NCBI GenBank assembly: GCA_964468475.1
Contig: CAYXUL010000026.1
Coordinates: forward strand, 1 to 37,512
Length of the DNA stretch: 37,512 bases
Source: JBECKX01 sp964468475
Lineage (GTDB): Bacteria; Zixibacteria; MSB-5A5; CAIYYT01
Reading direction: 5' to 3'
The position numbers were made by a program, and so were the translations under genes. Shown in pieces: positions 7,506 through 17,092 of the stretch. The first letter of the stretch is position 1; every line of letters starts with the position of its first letter. The notes beneath the pieces are model-generated. The model searched no databases, was not told the DNA's origin, and saw only the letters and a list, made by a program, of their open reading frames with translations.

Positions 7506-9842
7506 CTACTCCGGGAAAGCAAGCCTTAAAACCTGCGAGGCCCTTCTAACATAAAGAATTTCGAGCTTGGAAGTCAGCTCCTTTGGCAGATCCTCGATAT
7601 CAGGCCTATTGGCCGCCGGGACCACAACAGTCTCAATGCCCGCCCGTAGCGCCGCCAGTAGCTTGGCATTAAGACCGCCCACGGGGAGAATTTCACCGGA
7701 AAGCGTGATTTCTCCAGTATAGGCGAGGTGTTTGGCCGGGATGGAATGCGTGAAAGCAGAAACCAGGGACACAAGAATCGTGCTTCCCGCCGAAGGGCCG
7801 TCTTTGGGAACGGCGCCCTCAGGGAGGTGCAGGTGGACATCGAACTTCTTCAGATCGTCAGCTTTGATCTTGAATCGCTTGGCATTGGCTTTCATGTAAG
7901 TCAGTGCCGCCCGGGCAGATTCCTGCATAACATCGCCGAGTTTTCCAGTCAGGGTTATGCGACCACTACCCTCGGTCAGGGAGACTTCAACCGGCAGGAT
8001 TTCGCCTCCGGCGCGTGTGTAGGCAAGACCGATCGCTTTGCCCGCCCTTGGAGTTCCGCGCTCGGTCATATGGAATTTGCGCACCCCGAGGTATTCAGGC
8101 AGCGACTTCTTGGTTATGGTGTAGCTACGCCGCTTATCGCCGCGAGCAATCTTCTGCGCAACCTGTCTGAAAATCGAGCCGATCTTGCGCTCCAGCTCGC
8201 GAACGCCTGATTCGCGCGTGTAGTCCTTTATCAGCGTTGTCATAACCGGCGGAGAAATCTTCACCTTATAGTCGCTGAGGCCACATTCCTTAAGCTGCTT
8301 GGGAACGAGGAATTTTCCTGCGATCTGGACTTTCTCGAATTCAAGATAGCCGGGCAAATCAATAATCTCCATACGATCCAGCAACGGACGTGGAATGCCG
8401 GATGTTGTGTTCGCTGTGGTGATGAAGAGAATCTCGGAGAGATCATATTCGAGTTCAAGGTAATGATCCTGAAATGTCGAATTTTGCTCAGGATCGAGAA
8501 CTTCCAGAAGCGCCGAGGCCGGGTCGCCATGAAAATCTGACCCGATCTTGTCTACCTCGTCCAGCAGGAACACTGGATTGGAGCTCCCCACTTTCTTCAG
8601 CATCTGGATAATCCGTCCAGGCAGAGCACCAATATAGGTGCGCCGGTGACCGCGGATTTCAGCTTCGTCGCGCATCCCGCCCAGCGACATCCGCGCGAAT
8701 TTGCGACCGAGAGCGTTGGCGATTGATCGTCCCAGCGAGGTTTTGCCGACGCCGGGGGGGCCAACCAGGCAGAGAATCGGACCTTTTACCCTCTCGGAGA
8801 GTTTGATTACCGCCAAATGCTCCAGAATTCGCTTCTTTGCTTTCTCCAGTCCGTAATGCTCGCTGTCGAGAATCCGCTCCACGCGCTTAAACTTGGTTCT
8901 ATCCGCAGTTCGTTTATCCCAGGGCAACTCGAGCAGCCAGTCAAGGTAGCCGCGAATAACGTTGGCCTCAGCGCTGTGGGAATGCATCCGCGACAGCCGC
9001 TTGATCTCTTCCTGTGCTTTGGCCCGGACTTCTTTCGGATATGCCCGCTTCCTCAGCTTTTTCTCATATTCTGAGACATCGCTGGCGTCCTCGGCCTGTC
9101 CCAGTTCCTCTTTGATGACCTTGAGCTGGTGCTGTAGATAGAATTCCCGCTGCGTCTTGTTCAGTGATTCGCGCACGCCGGTGTCGATTTCCTGCTCCAG
9201 CTTTAGAATCTGGATTTCCGAAGTCATTTGCTGAATCAGCAGCTCCAGGCGCTTACCGATTCTTACCGTTTCCAGAATCGCCTGCTTGGCATCGATCGGC
9301 ACCTGCAAATGCGCGGCGACGACATCGGCCAGCTTGCTGGGGTCCTCGACCTCGGTTGTGTAGGAGAGAATTTCGTCAGGCAAACGGCGGTTCAGATTAA
9401 CATAATCCGTAAAGTGCGACGCTACCGCGCGGCAGAGTGCCTCCACGCGAGGTGCGTCCGCATCTTCGATATCGTTGACGATTTTGACGTAGGAGCCGAT
9501 GAATCCATCTCCCATCGAAAGACGTTTGACACGTGCACGGCCAATGCCTTCCATCAGGACTTTCATCGTGCCATTGGAGAGCTTCATGACCTGCAGGATG
9601 CGCGAGATGGTTCCGAATTTGTAAAGATCGTCAGACTTGGGCGATTCGACTTCTTTTTCCCGCTGCGCCAGCAAGAGAATCTGCTTGTCGCGCACCATCG
9701 CCTCCTGCAAGGCATCGAGTGAAAATTGCCGCCCGACAATCATCGGGTAGACCATGTAAGGGAAAACTATCGTGTCGCGTACCGGCAGAACCGGCAGGAA
9801 CTCATTGATCCTGACCTTTTCGGACCCGTAATGAAATATCAT
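7506..9842 (-). CDS. lon: ATP-dependent protease La (LonA)
   Basis: The 778-residue cytoplasmic protease degrades misfolded and regulatory proteins. Domains in order: N-terminal substrate-binding region (about 12-200), coiled-coil segment (about 200-300), AAA+ module with Walker A GPPGVGKT (361-368) and Walker B FLLDEVDKIG (425-434), and the C-terminal peptidase with the catalytic Ser in KDGPSAGS (Ser684) and Lys727. All key residues are intact and the length equals typical LonA. ATG at 9842 lies 17 nt after clpX; no strong Shine-Dalgarno is visible. It sits in the cluster with tig, clpP and clpX. Confidence 0.97.
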   Translation of the reverse strand: MIFHYGSEKVRINEFLPVLPVRDTIVFPYMVYPMIVGRQFSLDALQEAMVRDKQILLLAQREKEVESPKSDDLYKFGTISRILQVMKLSNGTMKVLMEGIGRARVKRLSMGDGFIGSYVKIVNDIEDADAPRVEALCRAVASHFTDYVNLNRRLPDEILSYTTEVEDPSKLADVVAAHLQVPIDAKQAILETVRIGKRLELLIQQMTSEIQILKLEQEIDTGVRESLNKTQREFYLQHQLKVIKEELGQAEDASDVSEYEKKLRKRAYPKEVRAKAQEEIKRLSRMHSHSAEANVIRGYLDWLLELPWDKRTADRTKFKRVERILDSEHYGLEKAKKRILEHLAVIKLSERVKGPILCLVGPPGVGKTSLGRSIANALGRKFARMSLGGMRDEAEIRGHRRTYIGALPGRIIQMLKKVGSSNPVFLLDEVDKIGSDFHGDPASALLEVLDPEQNSTFQDHYLELEYDLSEILFITTANTTSGIPRPLLDRMEIIDLPGYLEFEKVQIAGKFLVPKQLKECGLSDYKVKISPPVMTTLIKDYTRESGVRELERKIGSIFRQVAQKIARGDKRRSYTITKKSLPEYLGVRKFHMTERGTPRAGKAIGLAYTRAGGEILPVEVSLTEGSGRITLTGKLGDVMQESARAALTYMKANAKRFKIKADDLKKFDVHLHLPEGAVPKDGPSAGSTILVSLVSAFTHSIPAKHLAYTGEITLSGEILPVGGLNAKLLAALRAGIETVVVPAANRPDIEDLPKELTSKLEILYVRRASQVLRLAFPE

Positions 9843-9859
9843 GAATATTCTGCAGCCGT

Positions 9860-11110
9860 TTAGGCGCTTTGCTTGCCTGATTTAGATGAGCGCTCGATAA
9901 TCGGAGTAGCGTTCTGCGTGATCGTCTCGTCGGTAATTATGATCTTGCTGACATTTCTATAAGATGGGGCTTCGTACATAATCTCCAGCATTTTCTCCTC
10001 GAAGATCGAGCGCAATGCTCGCGCCCCGGTCTTGCGCCTTCTGGCTTCTTTGACAACGGCCTTGAGGGAGTCCTCAGTAAACTCCAGCTCGATCTCTTCC
10101 ATCTTAAACATCTTCTTATACTGCTTGGTGAGCGCATTCTTCGGCTCGCGCAGAATCTGGAGCATAGCCTCCTCGGAGAGTTCATCGAGCACCGTGATCA
10201 CCGGCAGCCGACCGATCATCTCAGGAATCAGCCCATATTCGAGCAAATCCTCAGGCTCAACATCATGGAGCAGCTGTGAGGGATCTTCCGTGGTAATCGC
10301 ATCAGCGCGCTCGATTCTAAAGCCAACCTGCTGCTTGCCTACGCGGCGGCCGATGATCTTGTCAAGTCCGTCGAAAGCGCCGCCGCAGATGAAGAGTATG
10401 TTATTTGTGTCAATCTGCACGAACGGCTGCTCCGGGTGTTTTCGGCCACCCTTGGGCGGAATGTTCGATACTGTACCCTCGAGAATCTTCAGCAGCCCCT
10501 GCTGCACACCTTCACCGGAAACGTCGCGGGTAATCGAGGGATTGCCGTTCTTGCGTGCGATCTTGTCGATTTCGTCGATGAAGATTATGCCGGTTTCGGC
10601 ACGTGCCACGTCGTAGTCCGCGGCCTGGTAGAGGCGCACGAGGATATTCTCCACATCCTCACCGACATAGCCGGCCTCGGTGAGAACGGTGGCATCAGCG
10701 ATAGAGAATGGCACCGAGAGAATGCGAGCCAGAGTTTGTGCCAGCAAGGTTTTGCCGGTGCCGGTAGGGCCAAGCATCAGAATGTTTGACTTCTCAACAT
10801 CGATGTCATCCTGCACATCATCACTGAACAAACGCTGATAGTGGTTATAGACCGCCACCGAGAGCGCCTTCTTGGCCTGCTCCTGACCAATAACGTACTG
10901 GTCGAGCATCGCCTTGATCTCTTTTGGCTTAAAGAGCTTGACCGGCTTGGTCGCTGCCCGCCGCTCCGGCTCGTCATCGAGCATCCCGTAGGTTAGCTCA
11001 ATGCACTGGTCACAGATGTGGGCGTTGTACCCGGAGAATAGTTTGCGGACACTATAAGCATCCTTGCCGCAAAACGAACAACGTTCTATGCGATTATCCT
11101 GATCACTCAT
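9860..11110 (-). CDS. clpX: ATP-dependent Clp protease ATP-binding subunit ClpX
   Basis: The 416-residue AAA+ unfoldase feeds substrates to ClpP. The N-terminal zinc-binding domain has Cys11, Cys14, Cys33 and Cys36. Walker A is GPTGTGKT (114-121) and Walker B is GIIFIDEIDKIA. The pore motif lies in AGYVGED and the ClpP-docking loop reads VGF in QQVGFRIE where many homologues have IGF. Sensor 2 lies in the GARALRSI segment. Length is standard. It is 42 nt downstream of clpP, the usual partner arrangement. Confidence 0.97.
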   Translation of the reverse strand: MSDQDNRIERCSFCGKDAYSVRKLFSGYNAHICDQCIELTYGMLDDEPERRAATKPVKLFKPKEIKAMLDQYVIGQEQAKKALSVAVYNHYQRLFSDDVQDDIDVEKSNILMLGPTGTGKTLLAQTLARILSVPFSIADATVLTEAGYVGEDVENILVRLYQAADYDVARAETGIIFIDEIDKIARKNGNPSITRDVSGEGVQQGLLKILEGTVSNIPPKGGRKHPEQPFVQIDTNNILFICGGAFDGLDKIIGRRVGKQQVGFRIERADAITTEDPSQLLHDVEPEDLLEYGLIPEMIGRLPVITVLDELSEEAMLQILREPKNALTKQYKKMFKMEEIELEFTEDSLKAVVKEARRRKTGARALRSIFEEKMLEIMYEAPSYRNVSKIIITDETITQNATPIIERSSKSGKQSA

Positions 11111-11152
11111 TTCTACTTGACTCTTACTCTGTCTCCTGCCCCGGTTCTTGCT

Positions 11153-11758
11153 TTACTTCTTCTCCGGCTCAGGTTTCTTCTCGTAGACTTCATCGATGAT
11201 GCCGTAATCCTGCGCCTCTTCGGCCGACATAAAGTAGTTTCGGTCGGTGTCTTTAAGAATCTTATCCAGGTCCTGACCGGTATGCTTGGAGAGCAACTCC
11301 GCTATCCGCTGCTTATGTTCTACGAACTCGCGGGTCATGATTTCAATATCTGTCACCTGCCCCTGTGTTCCGGCGAGCGGCTGGTGGATCATTACCCGCG
11401 CGTGCGGCAGCGCGGCACGTTTGCCTTTTTCACCGGCGGCCAGCAGGAAGGCTCCCATCGAAGCCGCCATCCCCATGCAGAGGGTGGCTACCTTGGGCTT
11501 GATGAACTGCATAGTGTCGTAAATGGCCATACCAGAGGTTACCGAACCGCCGGGGCTGTTGATATAAAGGAAAATATCCTTATTGGGATCTTCGGCCTCG
11601 AGGAAAAGCATCTGGGCAATTACCACGTTTGAGATGGTGTCGTCAATCGGAGTGCCCAGGAATACAATGCGGTCTTTGAGAAGACGCGAAAAAATATCGT
11701 AAGCGCGCTCGCCACGCCCGGTTTGCTCTACAACGTATGGGACCCACTGGTTGATCAA
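11153..11758 (-). CDS. clpP: ATP-dependent Clp protease proteolytic subunit
   Basis: The 201-residue serine peptidase forms the tetradecameric ClpP chamber. Catalytic Ser100 lies in MGMAASMGAF and His125 in VMIHQP; the third residue is an Asp in KDTDRN (about 170-172). INSPGGSV forms the oxyanion region. Length is normal. ATG at 11758 follows the tig gene by 26 nt, so it is probably co-transcribed. The charged KKPEPEKK tail is typical of variable ClpP C-termini. Confidence 0.97.
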   Translation of the reverse strand: MINQWVPYVVEQTGRGERAYDIFSRLLKDRIVFLGTPIDDTISNVVIAQMLFLEAEDPNKDIFLYINSPGGSVTSGMAIYDTMQFIKPKVATLCMGMAASMGAFLLAAGEKGKRAALPHARVMIHQPLAGTQGQVTDIEIMTREFVEHKQRIAELLSKHTGQDLDKILKDTDRNYFMSAEEAQDYGIIDEVYEKKPEPEKK

Positions 11759-11784
11759 AACTGCATCCTCCCGGAAAGTCTGAT

Positions 11785-13074
11785 TTATTGTTTAATCAGA
11801 TTCGACTCGCGCTCTACCTCAACGGTCGAATTCTCAATTATGTAATCGATCACCTTGTTCTCCAAGATGGTACGCTTTAAATCGGCAATTCTTCGATTAT
11901 CCTGCAAAGACTTTTTCGCTTCATCGATAGTCATATTGTAGTTGTCGGCAAACTGTCGCAGCCATACTTCAATATCTTGCTGCTCTACCTTGATATTTTC
12001 GGCGTTCGCGATTTCCTGGTAGAGAAAGTCCCAGCGCAATTGACGATTGGCGACCGGGCGGTAGTTTTGCCGCAACTGTTCTTCGTCGAATTCTTCCTTG
12101 TGATTTTCGCGATAGTCGGCAACGACGTTGTCCAGGAAGCGCTGCACCAGAGATTCCGGCAGGTCAAAACGATTTTTGTCGATGACTTCTTTGATAACCT
12201 CATTGCGCAGGGCATCCTTGGAGTCTTTCTCTTTGTGACGTTTGATGTCCTCTTCGATGCGCTTCTTGAAATCATCGACCGTCTCCAGATTTTCACCGAA
12301 TTGCTTTAGAAACTCCTTGTCCATTTCCACGAGTTCAAGTCTCTTGATCGCGCTGGCTTTGACGTTAAACTCGACCTTGCTGCCCGCAAAGCGTTTATCG
12401 AAATGCTCCTGCGGATAGTCAATCGTGACCTTGCGTTCTTCACCGGCGGAGATGCCCAGCAATTGTGTCTTGAACTGGGAGGCGACATCGCCATCCACGA
12501 GTTCGAGCTGGACGTTGGAGAATTCTTCATCGTTGAGCTTGCCTGCCGAGTCAGAGATTACTTTCAAATCCGCTACCACGAACTCGCTCTCCTCCGCCGG
12601 CCGCTCCACCGTCTGCAGCGAAGAATTGCTGCGGCGAATGCGTGCGAGGGTCTCGTCGACTTCATTCTCTTTGATCTGGTCATCGGGCCTCTTGAGGGCA
12701 AAGCCGGAGTATCTTTCGAGTTTAATATCGGGTCTTATTTCAAGTTCTGCGATGTAGGAGAGATCCTTGTCCTCAGCGAAATCAACGTCTGATATGCTGG
12801 GATAACTTACCGGATCAAGCCCAGACTGCTTCAGCGCCTCGGCATACGATTCATCCATCAAATCTTCGAGAACATCCTTTTGTGCATGTTTGCCATAGCG
12901 CGCCCGGATAGTAGAAAGGGGGGCTTTACCCTTGCGGAAACCGGGGATTTCAGCCTCCGCTCTCAGCTCTTTGTAGACGGCATCAAATTTTTCTTTGACC
13001 TGCTCGGCTGAGACAGTGATCTTCAGCGTCCGCTTGCACTTTTCACCTTCGGTAAGCTCGAATTTAACATCCAC
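11785..13074 (-). CDS. tig: Trigger factor, ribosome-associated chaperone
   Basis: The product (429 residues with the start chosen here) has the N-terminal ribosome-binding domain with the signature GFRKGKAP, a central FKBP-like peptidyl-prolyl isomerase domain (about 150-240) and a long helical C-terminal chaperone arm. It binds nascent chains at the ribosomal exit tunnel. I chose GTG at 13074: it gives MDVKFELTEGEKCKRTLKI, the family N-terminus, and AAGGAA lies 9 nt upstream. The frame stays open to 13146, but that extension runs into the tRNA-Leu gene. It heads the tig-clpP-clpX-lon string. Confidence 0.95.
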   Translation of the reverse strand: MDVKFELTEGEKCKRTLKITVSAEQVKEKFDAVYKELRAEAEIPGFRKGKAPLSTIRARYGKHAQKDVLEDLMDESYAEALKQSGLDPVSYPSISDVDFAEDKDLSYIAELEIRPDIKLERYSGFALKRPDDQIKENEVDETLARIRRSNSSLQTVERPAEESEFVVADLKVISDSAGKLNDEEFSNVQLELVDGDVASQFKTQLLGISAGEERKVTIDYPQEHFDKRFAGSKVEFNVKASAIKRLELVEMDKEFLKQFGENLETVDDFKKRIEEDIKRHKEKDSKDALRNEVIKEVIDKNRFDLPESLVQRFLDNVVADYRENHKEEFDEEQLRQNYRPVANRQLRWDFLYQEIANAENIKVEQQDIEVWLRQFADNYNMTIDEAKKSLQDNRRIADLKRTILENKVIDYIIENSTVEVERESNLIKQ

Positions 13075-13106
13075 GAGGAAGTATTCCTTTCTGCCAGATA
13101 GAAATA

Positions 13107-13193
13107 TGGTGCGAACGGAGGGACTCGAACCCTCACGGTTTTTCAACCACTAGATCCTTAGTCTAGCGCGTATACCAATTCCGCCACGTTCGC
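13107..13193 (-). tRNA. tRNA-Leu, anticodon AAG
   Basis: The 87-nt gene includes encoded CCA. The acceptor stem GCGAACG/CGTTCGC has discriminator A. The anticodon stem CTAGA/TCTAG encloses loop CTAAGGA, giving anticodon AAG for CUU/CUC codons. A long variable arm and T-arm GAGGG-TTCGAGT-CCCTC confirm class II tRNA-Leu. Most bacteria use GAG here; an A at position 34 is unusual. A weak -35/-10 pair (CTGACA, TCTACT) may lie upstream. The gene ends 32 nt before the tig start. Confidence 0.95.
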
Positions 13194-13258
13194 ACACGAG
13201 TGCTCAAAGTAGAATTTCCGGCTCGCGCCGTTGTCAGTGACAGCTCACGGCCTGCCAC

Positions 13259-13292
13259 GAAAAAGACTATGCCCGTTTTTCAAAAAGCGGGC
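13259..13292 (-). terminator. Possible intrinsic terminator after tRNA-Leu(UAG)
   Basis: On the minus strand, a GCCCG/CGGGC stem at 13271-13292, extended by a T5/A5 stretch, is followed six nt later by TTTTT. It lies between the two tRNA-Leu genes and could end transcription of the UAG tRNA. The hairpin is not perfectly paired, so it is weak. Confidence 0.4.
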
Positions 13293-13350
13293 AAGCATTG
13301 TCTCGAGCCGAAATGCAACCTACGTATCGTACACGTATCTAATCAAATCC

Positions 13351-13432
13351 TGCGAAAGGGGGGACTCGAACCCCCACGACCGAAGTCACTAGATCCTAAA
13401 TCTAGCGCGTCTACCAATTCCGCCACTCTCGC
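13351..13432 (-). tRNA. tRNA-Leu, anticodon UAG
   Basis: The 82-nt gene runs to the discriminator A with no encoded CCA. The acceptor stem GCGAGAG/CTTTCGC has one G-U pair. The anticodon stem CTAGA/TCTAG encloses TTTAGGA, giving UAG (Leu, CUA/CUN). The variable arm is long and the T-arm is GGGGG-TTCGAGT-CCCCC. It is a close paralogue of the adjacent Leu(AAG) gene but differs in the CCA encoding. Confidence 0.95.
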
Positions 13433-13498
13433 GATTCAAACAGCGCAAGCAGCAATCCGCATAGGAAAATACGCGAATTTGCCTGTGCACCGTTCCCT

Positions 13499-13526
13499 AA
13501 TCTATCGATAGCGCCAAGAGTGTCAA
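13499..13526 (-). promoter_or_regulatory. Sigma70-type promoter for tRNA-Leu
   Basis: On the minus strand there is a perfect -35 TTGACA (13526-13521), a 16-nt spacer and -10 TAGATT (13504-13499). It lies 67 nt upstream of the tRNA-Leu(UAG) 5' end and could also serve tRNA-Leu(AAG) and tig by readthrough. Confidence 0.6.
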
Positions 13527-13599
13527 GCGTTTACTATCCCCCCGCCATGGTATGTGATGCGTGTTTGAAACAGTAACCGGGACCACCCGGAAAATTTGC

Positions 13600-13627
13600 T
13601 TGAAATTGCGCTCGCGATGCGTATACT
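13600..13627 (+). promoter_or_regulatory. Sigma70-type promoter for tRNA-Glu
   Basis: -35 TTGAAA (13600-13605), a 16-nt spacer and -10 TATACT (13622-13627) lie 63 nt before the tRNA-Glu gene on the same strand. Both boxes match consensus at five of six positions. Confidence 0.65.
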
Positions 13628-13690
13628 CAGCCTGATCGGTGACCGCCCAATTGGGCAGACGCCGATTCTGTAGCTTAGGACTTGAGAAAT

Positions 13691-13762
13691 GGCGCTATCG
13701 TCTAGGGGTTAGGACGGGTGGTTCTCAGCCATCAAACCGGGGTTCGAATCCCCGTAGCGCTA
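13691..13762 (+). tRNA. tRNA-Glu, anticodon CUC
   Basis: The acceptor stem GGCGCTA/TAGCGCT (one G-U pair) has discriminator A and no encoded CCA. The anticodon stem GGTGG/CCATC encloses TTCTCAG, giving CUC for the GAG codon. The T-arm is CGGGG-TTCGAAT-CCCCG. A T-rich run follows immediately and may assist termination. Confidence 0.95.
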
Positions 13763-13853
13763 TTTTTTATTTGCTCACCTTTCCACCTGGAATCACCGTA
13801 CGCTGAAAGCCGGATGACATGCACCGGCGCTCCCGAACGCAGCGATAAATAAC

Positions 13854-13887
13854 AAACCGCGGCCGGTTTTATAACCAGCCGCGGTTT
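13854..13887. terminator. Bidirectional intrinsic terminator
   Basis: A long inverted repeat (AAACCGCGGC at 13854-13863 pairing with GCCGCGGTTT at 13878-13887, with further inner pairing) is followed by TTTTCTTT on the plus side and by T-rich GTTATTT on the minus side. It lies between tRNA-Glu and the convergent exoprotein gene and probably terminates both. Confidence 0.7.
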
Positions 13888-13941
13888 TCTTTATCTGAAT
13901 CTGCAGTGTCGATCAAAGTCGACAACTGATCAGATTAGATT

Positions 13942-16900
13942 CTACGGACAATGCGGAGCGGGACCACCACCAAAGATGTAGTTGATCAAGTACACCGCAT
14001 CACCAATCGAGATGCCGCCGCTGCCGTCCGCGTCGCCAAGGCAAAGCGGGTTCGGAGCCGGGCCACCACCAAAGATGTAGTTGATGATGTACACAGCATC
14101 ACCGATCGAGAAGCCACCGCTGCCATCAGCATCACCGCACTTGCACTGCTGACAAACGCTGGCAGTCGGAGCGATATTGTTATCGCAGATGAACTGCTTG
14201 GCTTCTGCAACAGTACCAAGAATATCACTCGAACCTGCGTTGTTGTCATCATTCTCAGTGGCGAAGATGATAAGTGCTACCAGCGTATCGCTAGCCGTGA
14301 GCGTCGCATTTCTGTGAGTGATGATAAGTGAACTCAGGTCAGCATTCGTGGTGTCAAGTGCCGCTGACTGGAATTGGCCATTGGGCAATGCTGCACCATT
14401 AAGCCAGTTCCACAGCGTATCGTTCTCGAAACCAGACTCCGGATAGATGTAGTCGTAATTGCTGAAGACCTTTCCGGCCAAAGCGCCACCGCTCAATGAA
14501 TAACCGGCAAGAGCCGCCCAACGACGCGCGCTGGGACCACCAAGCGTATAAGTGTCACCCTGCTGGAGGACAGCAAAGTTAGCGGCACTAGCGTCTGAGT
14601 TATTGGCTGACGAATCTGACGGGATATCCCAGTCAGCATAGTAGCCAATGTCAAGACCGGAGATCGTACCGGCGAAGTTCGGCCCCGCATAAATCTCGAA
14701 CTTGCCTACCCAGAATTCAGTCGTGTTGTCGACTGCACCCGGAACTCCAGAACAGTAGAAGCTGGCCCGGAATTCGATCGTGGTGTCGCGGTTGACACCT
14801 CTTCCCGTGGCTACGCGATAATTCGGAAGATTTGTAGTCGAGTCGTAGCTCATCGTGCAATCCTCGGCATACAGGAATCCGAAGGGATTGCTGGCCGTCG
14901 GAAGGCTGACGTTGCCGCCACCACCATAGGTCGAATAGGTCAGGTTGTTGGCAGAATTACCCATAACCAGGAAGCCGTCGAACAGATATGACGTTGAATC
15001 ACCAAAGTAATACCAGTCACTGCCCGTCGTGTTGTCGGAGGTCTCTGAAGCCTGGTTCACAGCCAAACGCACCGCACCGGTACGCATGTTCTGGTTCTCA
15101 GGCAGACAGAACGTATTGAAATCATAGAGGTCAACCGGGATCGTGAGCACGGCCGGTGCAGCCAGAGAGCCATCATCGTAGTTGATATTGATCTCAGCCT
15201 GATACAGACCTTCGGTAGCCGGTCCGGTAGCGGCAAATTGCAGGTTGGCAGTATTGCTGAAGCCTACCGGCACGTTGAGCGCGCCGCCGCTTATGAGGTT
15301 GAGCCAGCCCGATCCGGAAATATAGTTGACCGAGACCGTCGCATTCGCAGCAACGTTACCCGTGTTGCTGACAACAGAAGTCTGGGTCGCAGTTGCTACG
15401 GACGGTTGGGTGTTGAACGGATACGTATACTCCGACGGATTAGCGCTCAGCTCTGCGAACGTGTTCATGTTGAAGCAATCGAACTCCATGTTCCTGACCG
15501 GATTGTTCGTTGCTCCCACGTCACCCACTTGAACACCGGCGTTGAGGTCGACTATGTACGCCATAAAGAGCGAGTCGACACCATAACGCGTCGTGCCAAG
15601 ATGGAGCTCGGAAGCACAATCTCCGGAAGCGCAACCATTCGTTCTCGTATCAGTAAGATTGACCATGCTGCCCCAGGTGAGACCGCCCGTCGAGGACGTT
15701 CTCGCCACGATGTCCAGGTTGGCGTAACCACCATCCGAGCAATCAAGGGTAGTGGTGTCACCGGAAATCGCCGAGAAGTTTTTGTTGTAAACTGCGTAGA
15801 GATTCCCGTTGCTCGAGCACTCTGCCAGGTTGATCTTGCAGGCATTTCCAAAGGAAAGACTAGCCCAGCCGTTGGTGCAGTTGCCGTAACCGGTAGCGTC
15901 GTCAATCAAGCTGACGCCGCCCGGGTTGCAGTCTGACCAGTGATACAGCTTGGCCGGGTAGATCAGGCCATAGCCGCCAGTTCCGAAAGCGCCGGTCGGG
16001 CCGGTGCCGGTATCTGACCAGATAGTGCGGAAGGCAACGTGGAGACAGCCATCGCTGGTATACAGGGCGGTAGTCTCGAAGCCACGCTCGAAGTAATTGG
16101 CGCCGTCACTGCCGACGATCGTGTTAGCCGTATCGTTGTCATCGGACCAGATAGTACTCTGGGTTGACCAGGTGTTCCCGTTGTTGCTTGACACAACATA
16201 AACGACGTCGCCGTTGAGCCACAGCGTATCGGTGTAGACACGCGGCTTGACGTAGACAATCGCAACGTCGTCCGAATTCGGATCCTGAGCGATACAGCCG
16301 GTGATTGTGGTAATCGAGTCAATTACGATAGCATCCGCCACACCCGGATTCGGGACACCCGGTGCGGAACGATAATACACCAGCGTTTGATANNNNNNNN
16401 NNNNNNNNNNNNNNNNNNNNNNNNNNNNNNNNNNNNNNNNNNNNNNNNNNNNNNNNNNNNNNNNNNNNNNNNNNNNNNNNNNNNNNNNNNNNCGGATACA
16501 CCGTTGAAGCGCCAGCGGTGTAAGCGTTGATACCGCAGCCGATATCCTGACCGGTCTGGGTTCCGCCAGCGGCCACGATATGCCAGGCACCAAAACCGAT
16601 GCCGCCCGGAGTGGCATTTTCAGCCGGATAACCACCACCATTGGCGGAAGCGGTTCCAGTGGAAGCGGCGAGCGTATTGGTCGGATAGGAATAAGCGCCG
16701 ATGAAACGATTTGATGCCGGCTGCAGGTCCATATAGACACCCATAATTGTGGGCTGTCCACCGCAGTTGCCCAGGTCGATGGTTGTCGGCAGGGTATAGT
16801 TAGCTGTGATGTCATACTGGGTTGTTATGCCAATGTTGATTACCGTGCCGTAAATGTTGTAACCCAGCGAGCTGTTGTAATAGGTTTGCTGGGGTTTAGT

Positions 16901-17092
16901 CGGCTGACCGGTGCCCTGAGATAACGGATCGTTGGCACTGCCGTTACGCAGGCGGGTCACGTCCGACTTTCCAGCGTTACCCGTGAGCTTTGTACCATAG
17001 GTTGGCACGGCTTTCGCGGCGAAAACCTGAGCGCCAACTATGGATGTCACGAAAAGCGCTATTAAGATTAGAACCGAGAGTTTTCTCGTCAT
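13942..17092 (-). CDS. Large secreted protein with C-terminal dockerin-like repeats, interrupted by an assembly gap
   Basis: Two reading segments belong to one gene split by 100 Ns (16393-16492). The 5' segment (17092-16493) has exactly 200 codons and begins with a signal peptide (MTRKLSVLILIALFVTS, cleavage about residue 26). The 3' segment (16392-13942) has 817 codons. They appear in different frames only because 100, a conventional gap size, is not a multiple of three. The middle includes a BNR/sialidase-like stretch (SNNGNTWSTQS), a segment resembling a BACON-type domain (SVVSNTGNVAANATVSVNY) and many Cys and aromatic residues. The end holds two Ca-binding dockerin-like repeats. It is probably an exported surface or extracellular protein; no enzymatic site is recognised. 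AGGAG precedes the ATG. Confidence 0.8.
13945..14139 (-). repeat. Tandem dockerin type I-like Ca-binding repeats (two copies)
   Basis: Two adjacent units of 33 and 32 codons (14139-14041 and 14040-13945) share GDADGSGG-(F/I)-SIGDAV and YIFGGGPAP, each with a DxDxSG calcium loop followed by a helix. This is the dockerin-like end common in exoproteins of uncultured FCB-type bacteria. No cohesin partner is encoded in the window. Confidence 0.85.
16393..16492. other. Assembly gap (100 N)
   Basis: One hundred undetermined bases, a conventional scaffold gap length, lie inside the exoprotein gene. The true distance is unknown and may include further repeats. Confidence 0.99.

Noticed and set aside
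13075..13146. N-terminal extension of trigger factor
   Set aside because: It runs into the tRNA-Leu gene; the GTG at 13074 has a ribosome site and the family N-terminus.
15238..15936. Plus-strand 232-codon ORF
   Set aside because: It is antisense to the exoprotein, Arg/Val-rich, with no motif.
16493..16815. N-terminal part of a long minus ORF crossing the N gap
   Set aside because: It is a shadow frame of the exoprotein 5' segment, joined only by the arbitrary gap length.
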